48,985 bases of DNA from Candidatus Aerophobota bacterium (GCA_021163155.1 JAGGXI010000068.1:1-48985), one strand, 5' to 3'; positions 32,643 to 41,364 are shown, counted from the stretch's first letter. Notes: generated by a model from the letters alone, not told the origin. A program made the numbers and translations.

Positions 32643-32668
32643 GATACAGGAGCAGTTGCTCCTGTATC
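32643..32668 (-). terminator. 12-bp perfect intercistronic hairpin
   Basis: GATACAGGAGCA-gt-TGCTCCTGTATC just 3' of the solute-binding protein gene, without a following U run on the transcript. It is more like an mRNA-stabilising or attenuating hairpin that keeps binding-protein expression high than a full terminator. Confidence 0.65.
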
Positions 32669-32685
32669 CCTTCTATCACTATCTA

Positions 32686-33558
32686 TTACTTAGCTGTCAT
32701 ACATTCTGCCAGTTTCTTTGCATAAGTAGTTACATCTTTCTCTACAGTAAGATAATGACTACATTGGGCATAGCATTTTGTTATCTTTGTCAAATCACCA
32801 GTAAAATATGCATCTACCAAATTATCCCACGTATCTCCCTTTAATTTCTTTAATCCATCATTCAATCTTGGTAGCAACTTCTTAGAGTCATTCTTTTGAA
32901 CATAGAAGGCTAACTTACCTCCTGTAGAGACTATACCAACTATCTTAATGGGATTACTTTTTGCAAATGCCGCTGCTGCTGGAGTATCAGCCATATAAGC
33001 ATCTATACGTCCATTGACCAGATCCATAATACCCAAATCGTTAGTCTCGTATAACTCCAGTTTTATCTTGACTCCCTTTTTAACTAGATTATCCTCAAGC
33101 CAGCCAGCCTGAGTTGTGCCTCTCTGCGCTCCTACTTTGTTACCCGACGTACTAAGAGCAGAAATAATATTAAGGTCGGAATCCTCACGAACTAATACTC
33201 CCTGATCAATTTCCCAATAGTGGTCTGAACAATCGAGTACCTCCGTTCTCTCCGGTGTAATTTCTAACCCCGCAGCTAATATGTCAACTTTGCCTGCCTT
33301 CAATGCAGGTATTAACGCATCGAACCCGATATCCCGTATCTCAATCTCATAACCTTCAATGATAGCAATTGCTCGCATTACATCCATATCAAATCCTACA
33401 TAGTTGCCATTGCCATCAACCCACTCAAATGGTGGCCAATCGGCTGATGTAGCAACAACATACTTTTCACTCTGCGCATAAGAGAGAATGCCTCCACTCA
33501 GAGATAACACTATAGCTATTGCAAGAACAGTAACAATTAATCGAAAACTTTTTCTCAT
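32686..33558 (-). CDS. Amino-acid ABC transporter substrate-binding protein
   Basis: About 290 residues from the ATG at 33558, with AGAGGTG seven bases upstream; the frame extends to a GTG at 33567. Signal peptide about 1-27 (IVTVLAIAIVLSLSGGILSY). Bacterial SBP family 3 pattern: WPPFEWVDGNGNYVGFDMDV near the mature N-terminus, then FDALIPALKAGKVDILAAGL. It would bind a polar amino acid or a derivative and deliver it to the permeases encoded at 36448-38583. The C-terminus has extra cysteines (YAQCSHYL, LAECMTAK), unusual for the family. Confidence 0.9.
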   Translation of the reverse strand: MRKSFRLIVTVLAIAIVLSLSGGILSYAQSEKYVVATSADWPPFEWVDGNGNYVGFDMDVMRAIAIIEGYEIEIRDIGFDALIPALKAGKVDILAAGLEITPERTEVLDCSDHYWEIDQGVLVREDSDLNIISALSTSGNKVGAQRGTTQAGWLEDNLVKKGVKIKLELYETNDLGIMDLVNGRIDAYMADTPAAAAFAKSNPIKIVGIVSTGGKLAFYVQKNDSKKLLPRLNDGLKKLKGDTWDNLVDAYFTGDLTKITKCYAQCSHYLTVEKDVTTYAKKLAECMTAK

Positions 33559-33742
33559 TTCTTTCACCTCTTTATTTTTTAGGTTAAAATTAGTTTAATC
33601 CTGTTTTCCCTCCAATAAATAACTTTTCCACCTCCTTTCATTCTTTTCCTCTCCTACTTGATTAAGTAGAATTCAGGTTAATTATACCTAATAGTTTAGC
33701 TTTTCTAAAATTACCTTCTTTCCCCCTCTAATCCTGCCTTTA

Positions 33743-33766
33743 CGCAGGCTAAAGCCTGCGGCTACC
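33743..33766. repeat. AGGCTaaAGCCT hairpin with GCTACC tail
   Basis: CGCAGGCT-aa-AGCCTGCG then GCTACC, in the 313-bp gap 33559-33871. That gap also holds tandem AATCCTTT units (33806-33828) and nothing else I can support. Confidence 0.6.
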
Positions 33767-33871
33767 AGTTTTTCTTTAATTCTTTGTTTTTCTTTCTTTT
33801 CCCTCTAATCCTTTAATCCTTTAATCCTGTTTTTTGCAACTATACTGCCCTGGTAATATTTAATTGTTAGC

Positions 33872-35314
33872 TTATATCTTCCTCTCTCGAAACTCGATTA
33901 TTTTAAGCACTTCTCTCTGTTTCTTATCCTCAAGCGGCTCAGTTTTATATTCAGCCAAAATTGATTTAACCTTTTCATTTACCCGCTCACCAAGACTTTT
34001 ACTTCCCTTATCACTCCATCTCTTGTAATTCTGCCTGTCTATAAGTTTCGGCTCCCAATACTCCTTGAAATACTTTAAAGTATGGTCTTCTACAAGATAG
34101 TTCCCTCCCGGACCAACTTTATCGATTACCTGTAAAGCTAAACGCTCATCATCTGTATTGATTCCTCTCATAAATCGTTTAGCCATAGCAATAATTTCAT
34201 CAGTTAGCACTAACATATCAAAAGAGCCTGTCAAGCCAGATTCCAGATATCCAATATCATGGATTAAGTTAGCTCCACTGAGGACCTGTGTGATAACTGA
34301 GAGAGAAGATTCTATAGCAGCCTGTTCACCAAACTTTTTAGCATCACTGCATCCGGCTGTACCGAACATCGGCACTCCAATAAATCTACAAAGTTCAGAC
34401 ATAGCAGCATTCAAGAGATAAAACTCAGGTCCTCCATAAGGAGTAATAGCCGTCCGCATATCCATTATTCCAGAAGTGCCACCCACAATCAGCGGCAGAC
34501 CCTCTCGTTTGAGTTGAGAAAGTACTATTCCACTTAGACTCTCAGCTAAAGCAGTTACAAGTGTTCCTGCTAAAGTAGCCGGCGATGTCGCCCCAGCCAT
34601 AGGTCCAGGAGTAAAAACAACTGGTATCCCTTTATCAGCAGAGAGTAAAAGTCTATCTACAGCCTCCTTAGAGACTGCAAGAGGACTTGATGGTTCAATA
34701 TAATGGATTATAAAAGGTTTACGGCGTAATTCTTCCTCGCTACCAGCAATTATCCCAGCCATTTTAATAATATCTTCAGCTCCAGGGATAGTTAAAGAGG
34801 TAAAAACGATAGGTTTTTTTGTGTTAAATACCATTGCTTGAAACTGATGTATATCAGTTACTACCGTAGGTTTATCGGATATTAAGCCCATTGACATCAT
34901 AAAATCAATGTTCGGCAGAGTATCGCATATCACAGCTGCCTGTTCTACATCCCTTTTGGTAAATTTTCTCCTCTCACCAGTGAAAGAATCTAGAATAGAA
35001 GGACAATCTGAACCTGTCCCAAAATAAGAATTAAAACCTTCCAGACGCATAGCAAGATTTCCATCTCTCGTGTATATCAGAACCTTTTTGGGAGTACTCC
35101 TTAAGGCATTCTCCACCAGATATGAAGGGATATAAACTATCTCTCCATCTGCACTTGCCCCTGCTTCTTTCAAAAGGGAAAGAGCCTTTTCACCTTGAAT
35201 TTTTACACCCGTATGTTCCAGGACCTCCAGCGCTGCAGAGTAGATTCTCTCGCGTTGATTCTCTGATAGAATTTCAAACTGCGGAGTCTCATAAATCTTC
35301 TGATTGCTTCTCAT
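33872..35314 (-). CDS. MttB-family (trimethylamine/betaine methyltransferase-like) protein
   Basis: About 480 residues from the ATG at 35314, which has GGAG seven bases upstream. It is a full-length MttB-superfamily TIM barrel (SENQRERIYSAALEVLEHTG; LIVGGTSGIMDMRTA; FGTAGCSDAKKFGEQA; LIHDIGYLESGLTGSFDMLV). There is no in-frame amber codon, so it is a non-pyrrolysine member, a group that demethylates quaternary amines such as glycine betaine or proline betaine to a corrinoid protein. No corrinoid protein gene is in the window. The neighbouring proline racemase-family gene and amino-acid ABC transporter make a proline-related betaine a reasonable candidate substrate (inference). Confidence 0.85.
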   Translation of the reverse strand: MRSNQKIYETPQFEILSENQRERIYSAALEVLEHTGVKIQGEKALSLLKEAGASADGEIVYIPSYLVENALRSTPKKVLIYTRDGNLAMRLEGFNSYFGTGSDCPSILDSFTGERRKFTKRDVEQAAVICDTLPNIDFMMSMGLISDKPTVVTDIHQFQAMVFNTKKPIVFTSLTIPGAEDIIKMAGIIAGSEEELRRKPFIIHYIEPSSPLAVSKEAVDRLLLSADKGIPVVFTPGPMAGATSPATLAGTLVTALAESLSGIVLSQLKREGLPLIVGGTSGIMDMRTAITPYGGPEFYLLNAAMSELCRFIGVPMFGTAGCSDAKKFGEQAAIESSLSVITQVLSGANLIHDIGYLESGLTGSFDMLVLTDEIIAMAKRFMRGINTDDERLALQVIDKVGPGGNYLVEDHTLKYFKEYWEPKLIDRQNYKRWSDKGSKSLGERVNEKVKSILAEYKTEPLEDKKQREVLKIIEFRERKI

Positions 35315-35356
35315 CTTCATTCTCCTTTATTTTCTCTGTGGACTATGTAACAGTGA

Positions 35357-36379
35357 CTACAACTCGAACCCATCCCCTAATGGGTCTTCAGGGTCAATGA
35401 TGAATTCATGAATACCTGTTATCCACGCTGAACCGGTGATTTCCGGGATGACTGTTTCTATTCCCCAAAGATTCTTCTTCTTAATCAGTCTACTGCAAAA
35501 CTCTGTACCAATGAGGCTTCGATGAATTACCTCCTCATTCAAGCCGATCTCCCTTTTTGCATACTTTAATGCCATATGGGCAGAAGTTCCCGTCCCGCAA
35601 GGACTTCTATAAATTACACCCTCGGGAGGGATGGTGACATTTTTGGCAATATTCCCTTGCTCTTCTATGATTCTAACTGAATCTACCAGTTCCTCCCTGC
35701 CTGAGGGATGCACTATCTTCTGGTTTTTCCTTATAACTTCCATAATTTTCAGAGATAATTTTATTAGTTCATCTCTGTTCCCCTTTTCTAATACTAATCC
35801 AAGCCTTTCCGCTTTCACTATGGCAAAGAATCCGCCGCCGTAGGCTACATCTACCTCTACATTGCCTTTTCCCGGAAGTGGAACTGAGAAAGTGCGGTAA
35901 TAAAACGAAGGAACGTTAATTACTCTAACTTTTTTCACTTTACCTTTCCTGATTTCAGCCGTAGCTGAAACTAATCCTGTAGGAGTATCGAGCTTCACCT
36001 TAATATTCTCACCCTTCACCTCTATTACTCCTAATTCAATTAAGGTGGTAACTACCCCTATCGTCCCTGTTCCGCACATATCCCAGAATGCATCGGGAGA
36101 CATAAAGACTACCCCTATATCTGCTTCTTGTGAGACAGGTTCTGTCAGTATCACCCCCTCCATATCATTGTAACCTCGTGGCTCTCGCATAAGAGAATAT
36201 CTCATTCTCCTCCATTTCTTCTCCAGCCACTCCTTCTTTTCCCGCATGTTTTCACCAGGTACTTTTGGTCCTCCAAGAACAACCATTCTCGTTGGGTCAC
36301 CGGCTGTATGAGAGTCTACAGTAGTAACAATACTTGAGCTTCTCAATTTTTCTAAATGTTTCGACGAAATCTCCAGCAT
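35357..36379 (-). CDS. Proline racemase/hydroxyproline epimerase family enzyme
   Basis: About 340 residues from the ATG at 36379, behind GAGGAGG. The N-terminal DSHTAGDPTRMVV and two active-site blocks define the family: DMCGTGTIG and YRSPCGTGTSAHMAL. Both catalytic cysteines are present, which fits racemase or epimerase chemistry; trans-3-hydroxyproline dehydratases have Thr at the second site. The usual CGHG of the first site reads CGTG. DP(L/M)GDGF near the C-terminus is typical. It acts in the cytosol on proline or hydroxyproline, between transporter and MttB genes. Confidence 0.87.
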   Translation of the reverse strand: MLEISSKHLEKLRSSSIVTTVDSHTAGDPTRMVVLGGPKVPGENMREKKEWLEKKWRRMRYSLMREPRGYNDMEGVILTEPVSQEADIGVVFMSPDAFWDMCGTGTIGVVTTLIELGVIEVKGENIKVKLDTPTGLVSATAEIRKGKVKKVRVINVPSFYYRTFSVPLPGKGNVEVDVAYGGGFFAIVKAERLGLVLEKGNRDELIKLSLKIMEVIRKNQKIVHPSGREELVDSVRIIEEQGNIAKNVTIPPEGVIYRSPCGTGTSAHMALKYAKREIGLNEEVIHRSLIGTEFCSRLIKKKNLWGIETVIPEITGSAWITGIHEFIIDPEDPLGDGFEL

Positions 36380-36447
36380 CACTACCTCCTCAATGATTAG
36401 TCTTAATATAAAAGATGTTCAATGTCTCGAAGTAATTAATTGGCGGT

Positions 36448-37119
36448 TTAAACAGCTTGCATCTCTAGGCCAGGAATCCTTATCTGTTTCTCCAAAATAT
36501 CGAGAACCTTTGAGAGAATGAGCACAATCACCAGGTAAATAAATGCAACAACTAAAAATACCTCAAATGTTCTAAAATTTCTGGAAGCGATAAGCCTTCC
36601 TTCGGCCATTAATTCCGGCGCCTGAATCATATAGGCTAACGAGGAGTATTTAACCAAATATATCAGCTCATTTGACCATGAGGGGATTACTATTCGTAAC
36701 ATCTGAGGAAGAATAATATAGCGAACGGCTTTAAACTTGCTCATTCCAACTGATCTTGCGGCTATCATCTGACCACTCTTAACTGCCTGAATTGCTCCAC
36801 GAAAATACTCTGCTTGATAGGCTCCACTATTCAATCCCATACCGATAACAGCGGCTAAAAGTGGTGAGAGCATAACTCCGATAGAAGGAAGTCCAAAATA
36901 TAGAAGGAAAAGCTGTGTCAAAAGTGGAGTACCCCGAATTATTTCTACATAAGTAGTAGTTAAGAGGTAAATGAATTTATTGCCATATACTCTACCTAAC
37001 GCCAATAGGATTCCTAAAATAAATCCTATGGAGATAGATACCCCTGTTATTTCCAGAGTTACAACTGTTCCTTTAAGTAAAGCAGGCAATATATTCCATG
37101 CTAACTCAAAAAAGTTCAT
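36448..37119 (-). CDS. Polar amino-acid ABC transporter permease
   Basis: 223 residues of the HisM/GlnP family with five or six helices. The EAA-type cytoplasmic loop reads [20 protein letters not shown] (about 116-135), followed by [40 protein letters not shown] is the usual N-terminal block. Its start overlaps the ATPase stop (ATGA). It pairs with the second permease at 37876 as a heterodimer. Confidence 0.9.
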   Translation of the reverse strand: MNFFELAWNILPALLKGTVVTLEITGVSISIGFILGILLALGRVYGNKFIYLLTTTYVEIIRGTPLLTQLFLLYFGLPSIGVMLSPLLAAVIGMGLNSGAYQAEYFRGAIQAVKSGQMIAARSVGMSKFKAVRYIILPQMLRIVIPSWSNELIYLVKYSSLAYMIQAPELMAEGRLIASRNFRTFEVFLVVAFIYLVIVLILSKVLDILEKQIRIPGLEMQAV

Positions 37120-37874
37120 TTTTCTGATTCCCCGTAGAGTTCTGTTATCTTATGAAGAAATTCACCTGTACGCTTATGTTTTGGATTACTAAAGAGTTGC
37201 TGGGGTGGCCCCTCCTCAACAATTACTCCGTGTTCCATAAAGATAATCTCATTGGCTACTGAACGGGCAAACCCCATCTCATGAGAGACCACCAGCATTG
37301 TCATCCCCTCTTTAGCCAGATTAATCATTACATTCAACACTTCCCCAATTAGTTCCGGATCAAGTGCAGAGGTTGGCTCGTCGAATAAAATTAGCTTAGG
37401 ATTCATCGCCAAGGCTCGAGCAATGGAGACCCGCTGTTGCTGACCTCCGGAGAGCTCCGCAGGATAGGATGATGCTTTATCTCTCAAACCAACGCGCTGA
37501 AGTTCCTCCATAGCTAAATCTGTAGCCTCTTTCTTCTCCATTCCCTTAACTTTCGTTAGTCCAATACGCACATTATCTAATACTGGCAGGTGTGCAAATA
37601 GGTTAAAATCTTGAAAGACCATCCCAATAGAAGAGCGGACTTTGTTGATATCCACTTTGGGATCAGTTATTTCAACTCCATCGAGCCAAACCCTACCTTT
37701 ATCTGGAGGGCTCAATTGATTGATACAACGAAGGAGAGTGCTCTTTCCAGTTCCCGAGGGACCAATAATTACTTTTGTCTCTCCTCGTTTCACCTCAAAA
37801 GAAATTCCTCTAAGTACAGATAGCCCCCCATAACTTTTATGAATATTTTCAGCCTTTAATACTATGCCTGACAT
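37116..37874 (-). CDS. Polar amino-acid ABC transporter ATP-binding protein
   Basis: 252 residues of the GlnQ/HisP family. Walker [10 protein letters not shown] (38-46), Q-loop in [11 protein letters not shown], signature [15 protein letters not shown], Walker [14 protein letters not shown] and the switch His in [11 protein letters not shown] are complete. It powers uptake through the two permeases that flank it, overlapping the downstream permease by 4 bp and lying one base after the upstream permease. Confidence 0.95.
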   Translation of the reverse strand: MSGIVLKAENIHKSYGGLSVLRGISFEVKRGETKVIIGPSGTGKSTLLRCINQLSPPDKGRVWLDGVEITDPKVDINKVRSSIGMVFQDFNLFAHLPVLDNVRIGLTKVKGMEKKEATDLAMEELQRVGLRDKASSYPAELSGGQQQRVSIARALAMNPKLILFDEPTSALDPELIGEVLNVMINLAKEGMTMLVVSHEMGFARSVANEIIFMEHGVIVEEGPPQQLFSNPKHKRTGEFLHKITELYGESEK

Positions 37875-37875
37875 T

Positions 37876-38583
37876 CTAAATCCTTTCTAATGATTTTCTG
37901 GGTCGTTTTTTGATCTCGTATCCAGGTATTTTGTATTTCTCCTCTAAAAAACCAAGAAATTTATTTCCGCTATATACCAAAATAAAATAGATCACCGCAC
38001 AAACAAAATAAACTAATAGCGCATTCCCAAAAGTTCTGGCAACAATATATCTCCCCTGCCTCATCAGCTCGGTCACCCCTACAGCATAGGCAAGAGAGCT
38101 ATCTTTTAAAACACCCGCATATTCATTTGTCCAGGGAGGGATTGAAAGTCTTAGGGCTTGCGGTAAAATAATATGTTGCACTGCCTTTAATTTACTCATT
38201 CCAATAGACCTTGCAGCCATCATCTGGCCAACCCCAATTGATTGGATTGCACCACGAAAAATTTGGGATTGATAAGCAGAGGAACGGAAACCTATAGCAA
38301 GAATTGCTGCAGTAAAAGCAGAGAGCTCAAATCCAAAGGAAGCTGAACCAAAGAAGAAGAGAAAGAGAAGAACCAGAGCAGGAATAGCGCGGAAAATTTT
38401 CACAAATGGCGAGATAATCATGGCGCTGACAAATTTATTGCCATAAACCTCCCCAAAGGCTAAAGGGATACCCAGAATAAGGCCAAGACTAAGAAATCCT
38501 GCTGTCAATTCAATTGTTACTAATGTCCCTTTAAGTAAAGATGGGAAACTCTGCCAAATAAGAATCAGTTTATCGATAGGCAT
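37876..38583 (-). CDS. Polar amino-acid ABC transporter permease, first gene of the operon
   Basis: 235 residues, paralogous to the permease at 36448. The EAA loop is [20 protein letters not shown] followed by [19 protein letters not shown]. It begins the minus-strand run permease-ATPase-permease-proline racemase-MttB-SBP-C69, which probably continues to the aminotransferase and dehydratase. A consensus promoter lies 27 bp upstream, and AAGGAAAG precedes the ATG. Confidence 0.9.
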   Translation of the reverse strand: MPIDKLILIWQSFPSLLKGTLVTIELTAGFLSLGLILGIPLAFGEVYGNKFVSAMIISPFVKIFRAIPALVLLFLFFFGSASFGFELSAFTAAILAIGFRSSAYQSQIFRGAIQSIGVGQMMAARSIGMSKLKAVQHIILPQALRLSIPPWTNEYAGVLKDSSLAYAVGVTELMRQGRYIVARTFGNALLVYFVCAVIYFILVYSGNKFLGFLEEKYKIPGYEIKKRPRKSLERI

Positions 38584-38609
38584 CTTCTTTCCTTATAAGT
38601 TTACTATAT

Positions 38610-38639
38610 ATTATACCTTTCGTCTGTCAACTGTGTCAA
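38610..38639 (-). promoter_or_regulatory. Promoter of the ABC transporter/catabolic operon
   Basis: TTGACA (38634-38639), an 18-bp spacer and TATAAT (38610-38615) on the minus strand. A second TTGACA lies inside the spacer, giving a tandem TTGACAcagTTGACA. Confidence 0.7.
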
Positions 38640-38660
38640 CTTTTTGTTAAGAGTAACACT

Positions 38661-38689
38661 TTGACAATTCTCTTAAAAAATGGTATGTT
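38661..38689 (+). promoter_or_regulatory. Divergent promoter for the hydroxyacid dehydrogenase gene
   Basis: TTGACA (38661-38666), a 17-bp spacer and TATGTT (38684-38689). The two divergent -35 boxes are about 20 bp apart, so one regulator could control both. A family C repeat separates this promoter from the ATG. Confidence 0.65.
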
Positions 38690-38701
38690 ATTTATACTAT
38701 T

Positions 38702-38805
38702 GGAGATTTCTGGAAAAATCAGAAATCTCTGATTACACAGATAAAAATCGAGATTACACAAATAGAATCCTTACCAAATCAATGTAATCAGAGGCTTCTA
38801 TTGAA
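38702..38805. repeat. Family C repeat in a 5' leader
   Basis: GAGATTTCTGGAAAAATCAG, AAATCTCTGATTACACAG, GAGATTACACAAATAG and CAATGTAATCAGAGGCTTCT. It occupies most of the predicted leader of the gene at 38848. The last part matches the fdhA 3' end. Confidence 0.8.
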
Positions 38806-38847
38806 ACATCTGTTTCTTTATACTTATAATAAAAGGAGGATAAGAAA

Positions 38848-39729
38848 ATGGCTCGTATTGGATGGATAGGCACGGGAGTTATGGGGAAACCTATGGCAAA
38901 TCACCTCTTAGATGCAGGACATTCTTTAACCGTCTTTACTCGAACTAAAAACAAGGCAGAGGATTTGATAGAAAAAGGAGCAATTTGGGCTAACTCACCA
39001 GCGGAAGCAGCCAAAAACGCTGAATTTGTCTGTATAATGGTAGGTTTCCCAAATGAGGTAAATGAAGTGGTTCTGGGAAGCAAAGGCGTTATTAATACTA
39101 TTGAATCTGGTGCTATATTGATCGATTTTACTACCAGTAAGCCAAGTTTAGCTATCAAAATCGCTGGAGCTCTTCGTCCTAAAGGTGTCTTTTGTTTGGA
39201 TGCTCCTGTATCAGGAGGTGATGTAGGCTCACGTAACGCTACTCTTTCCATTATGGTTGGTGGAGATAAGGACACATTTAATCGAGCAAAACCCTTACTG
39301 GAAAAATTAGGGAAAACTATAATTTTTCAAGGTAAACCAGGCTCTGGCCAGCATACAAAAATGTGTAATCAAATTCAAATTGCCGGGACAATGATTGGGA
39401 TGGTGGAGGCACTCATCTATGGAGCAAAGGCTGGCCTTAACCTTAAAACAATGCTTCGCTCTATTAGCGGGGGAGCTGCTGGTTGCTGGTCCCTAAATAA
39501 TCTGGCACCAAGAATTCTAAAGGGAGATATGAAGCCGGGTTTCTTTGTAAATCACTTTGTTAAAGATATGGGAATCGCATTAGAGGAAGCTAAAAAGATG
39601 AAAATCTCTCTTCCAGGATTATCTCTTGTGCATCAACTTTATGTATCTGTCCAAGCCATTGGGGCGGGACATAAGGGAACCCAAGCTCTCTATTTAGCTC
39701 TTCAAAGGATGGCTGGAATAGATAAATAG
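38848..39729 (+). CDS. 3-hydroxyisobutyrate/tartronate semialdehyde-type dehydrogenase
   Basis: 293 residues of the beta-hydroxyacid dehydrogenase family. N-terminal NAD(P) motif IGWIGTGVMGKPMANHL, substrate-binding DAPVSGGDVGSRNATL, and the catalytic lysine in GSGQHTKMCNQ. The C-terminal helix block FVNHFVKDMGIALEEAKK is typical. It reversibly oxidises 3-hydroxyacids to semialdehydes; the exact substrate (hydroxyisobutyrate, glycerate or other) cannot be read. It is transcribed divergently from the amino-acid operon and probably serves the same catabolic network. AGGAGG precedes the ATG. Confidence 0.88.
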   Translation: MARIGWIGTGVMGKPMANHLLDAGHSLTVFTRTKNKAEDLIEKGAIWANSPAEAAKNAEFVCIMVGFPNEVNEVVLGSKGVINTIESGAILIDFTTSKPSLAIKIAGALRPKGVFCLDAPVSGGDVGSRNATLSIMVGGDKDTFNRAKPLLEKLGKTIIFQGKPGSGQHTKMCNQIQIAGTMIGMVEALIYGAKAGLNLKTMLRSISGGAAGCWSLNNLAPRILKGDMKPGFFVNHFVKDMGIALEEAKKMKISLPGLSLVHQLYVSVQAIGAGHKGTQALYLALQRMAGIDK

Positions 39730-39772
39730 AAAAACTTGAATAAATAGAATTAAGTAGTTAGGAGCTATACCT

Positions 39773-40234
39773 CTGAAAGAGAAAATAAATTACTATAATA
39801 GAAATAATATAAACATTACAAAAATTAAACAAGCGATAATAAAAACACTAAGAAGTTTTAAGCAGATCTTACCTATTTTAGTAGGAGTATTATTACTTAT
39901 CAGTTTAATAACTACTGTAATTCCAAAACATTTTTACAATAAAATCTTTATAGGCAATAAAGTTATTGATTCTTTTATTGGAGCAATATTTGGCAGTATA
40001 TCTGCCGGAAATGCCATCAACAGCTACATTATTGGTGGAGAAATGCTACAGCAAGGAGTAAATATGACTGCCATAACAGCGTTCATAATCAGTTGGGTTA
40101 CTGTTGGCATAGTTCAACTACCTGCTGAGAGTTTAATGTTAGGTAAAAAATTTGCTTTTACTAGAAACATAGTTAGTTTTATAACAGCTATTATAATTGC
40201 TATTTTAACTGTCTTTACCATTAGACTAATATGA
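39773..40234 (+). CDS. Putative permease half with CTG start
   Basis: The reading frame is open from just after an in-frame TAG at 39755 but contains no ATG, GTG or TTG before 40043, which lies deep inside the protein. AGGAG at 39760-39764 is eight bases before a CTG at 39773, giving a coherent 153-residue membrane protein: a basic N-terminus (KEKINYYNRNN), then about four helices. The motif GSISAGNAINSYIIGGEM recurs in related form (GGILSSGPIYMWYPLLGDL) in the next gene. The two look like separated halves of a DUF318/ArsP-like permease. Substrate unknown. It overlaps the next gene by 4 bp (ATGA). Confidence 0.6.
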   Translation: MKEKINYYNRNNINITKIKQAIIKTLRSFKQILPILVGVLLLISLITTVIPKHFYNKIFIGNKVIDSFIGAIFGSISAGNAINSYIIGGEMLQQGVNMTAITAFIISWVTVGIVQLPAESLMLGKKFAFTRNIVSFITAIIIAILTVFTIRLI

Positions 40235-40764
40235 TAAAAAAATTATTAAGAAAACTCAATGGTGGATGGATCTTCCTTTTAAGTATCACCATAATCTATT
40301 TAACTATTGGAATTATAAGTTTTTCTACTATTGTAAATACTCTTTTATCTTTTTTGAGACTAATAGGGAAAATTTTACCAACCTTAGCCATAATACTTAC
40401 TCTTATGTTTCTTTCAAATTTATTCCTTCAAAGAAAAAAAATAGGTAACTATCTTGGCAAGGAGTCTGGATTAAAAGGATGGTTAATTGCTATCATTGGT
40501 GGCATACTCTCATCTGGACCAATCTATATGTGGTATCCACTTTTAGGAGACTTAAAGGAGAAGGGTATGAAAACTTCCCTTATTGCTGCTTTTCTTTACA
40601 ATAGAGCGATAAAAATCCCACTCTTACCTGCTATGATTTACTATTTTGGCAATTTATTTACTCTTATGCTTACTTGCTATATGATTATATTCTCTATTTT
40701 TAATGGATTTATTGTTGAAAAAATTGGAGGTGAGAAAAATAAGAATAGCGGTAGCTGCAATTAA
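40231..40764 (+). CDS. Putative permease, second half
   Basis: 177 residues with five or so helices. GGILSSGPIYMWYPLLGDLK followed by KGMKTSLIAAFLYNRAIKIP parallels the upstream protein, suggesting an inverted or repeated two-part transporter encoded by two genes. The family is probably the DUF318 (ArsP-like) permeases, but the Cys residues of true arsenical exporters are absent. The C-terminus overlaps the NifX-like gene. Confidence 0.65.
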   Translation: MIKKLLRKLNGGWIFLLSITIIYLTIGIISFSTIVNTLLSFLRLIGKILPTLAIILTLMFLSNLFLQRKKIGNYLGKESGLKGWLIAIIGGILSSGPIYMWYPLLGDLKEKGMKTSLIAAFLYNRAIKIPLLPAMIYYFGNLFTLMLTCYMIIFSIFNGFIVEKIGGEKNKNSGSCN

Positions 40765-41050
40765 AAAAGACGAAAATTCGGAGATTGCTCCACAGGCAGG
40801 TAGAGCGTCATATTATCTGATTTTTAATGAAACTGGCGAACTTTTGGAGGCCATTTCTAATCCTTTTCGTATCGGAGGTGGAGGTGCTGGTTTTGGAGTA
40901 GCCAAAATGCTTGCTGATAAAAATGTTGATGCTGTCATTGCTGAAAAATTTGGAATGAATATGATTGGTGCATTAAAAAACCGTAAGCTGAAATATTACG
41001 AAAAAAGAGGGATTGTTAAAAAAGCTGTAGAAGAAATTGTGAAGAAATAA
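40703..41050 (+). CDS. NifB/NifX-type (dinitrogenase iron-molybdenum cofactor domain) protein
   Basis: Longest ATG frame, 115 residues. The recognisable domain starts at RIAVAAIKKDENSEIAPQAG and contains RIGGGGAGFGVAKMLADKNV and EKFGMNMIGAL, the pattern of the small NifX/NifB-C family, whose stand-alone members bind metal-sulfur cofactors or have unknown roles. The true start is unclear: no ribosome-binding site serves the ATG at 40703, whereas a perfect GGAGGTGA (40726-40733) is five bases before an ATA at 40739, where the conserved domain begins. A GTG at 40730 lies inside that site. Linkage to the permease pair suggests a joint, unknown function. Confidence 0.75.
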   Translation: MDLLLKKLEVRKIRIAVAAIKKDENSEIAPQAGRASYYLIFNETGELLEAISNPFRIGGGGAGFGVAKMLADKNVDAVIAEKFGMNMIGALKNRKLKYYEKRGIVKKAVEEIVKK

Positions 41051-41095
41051 GAAGTAGAGACTTAGGCACTTTTATATAAGAAAAAATTAAATTTT

Positions 41096-41112
41096 AATCC
41101 CAGATTCGATAA
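41096..41112. repeat. Family D diverged end
   Basis: AATCCCAGATTCGATAA then ACTATTGC, a degraded version of AACCCGGATTCGGCAA plus ACCATTGG at 26948. It lies in the 527-bp gap 41051-41577, which also holds two repeats and a promoter (below) but no supported gene. Confidence 0.5.
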
Positions 41113-41280
41113 ACTATTGCCTCAGTTGCTCAGGCAGAGAAAGTATAAGAATACTACACTTTATCCCCACCCATGCTTTCTTTCGGTTCATTGATGAAAT
41201 TATACTATTTTCCCCCCAGGATAAATACTTCATAGTAAACCTAAAGAATCTTTAGCATCTGAGTTTGCGCTATAAAGGAC

Positions 41281-41340
41281 GGTAGCCGCAACCTTTACCC
41301 CGCTAAATAGTAGTAACATCTAATGGGGTTTAGGTTGCGC
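41281..41340. repeat. Family B hairpin with a family A palindrome in its loop
   Basis: Outer GCAACC (41288-41293) and GGTTGC (41333-41338) arms are those of family B. Between them sits ACCCCGCTAAAT...ATCTAATGGGGT (41297-41329) of family A. The copy at 1-45 has only GA in this loop. Confidence 0.8.
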
Positions 41341-41364
41341 AAAGAAAGATTACTACATGAGAAC

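Noticed and set aside
33872-35314. Pyrrolysine in the MttB-family protein
   Set aside because: The frame is full length without any in-frame TAG.
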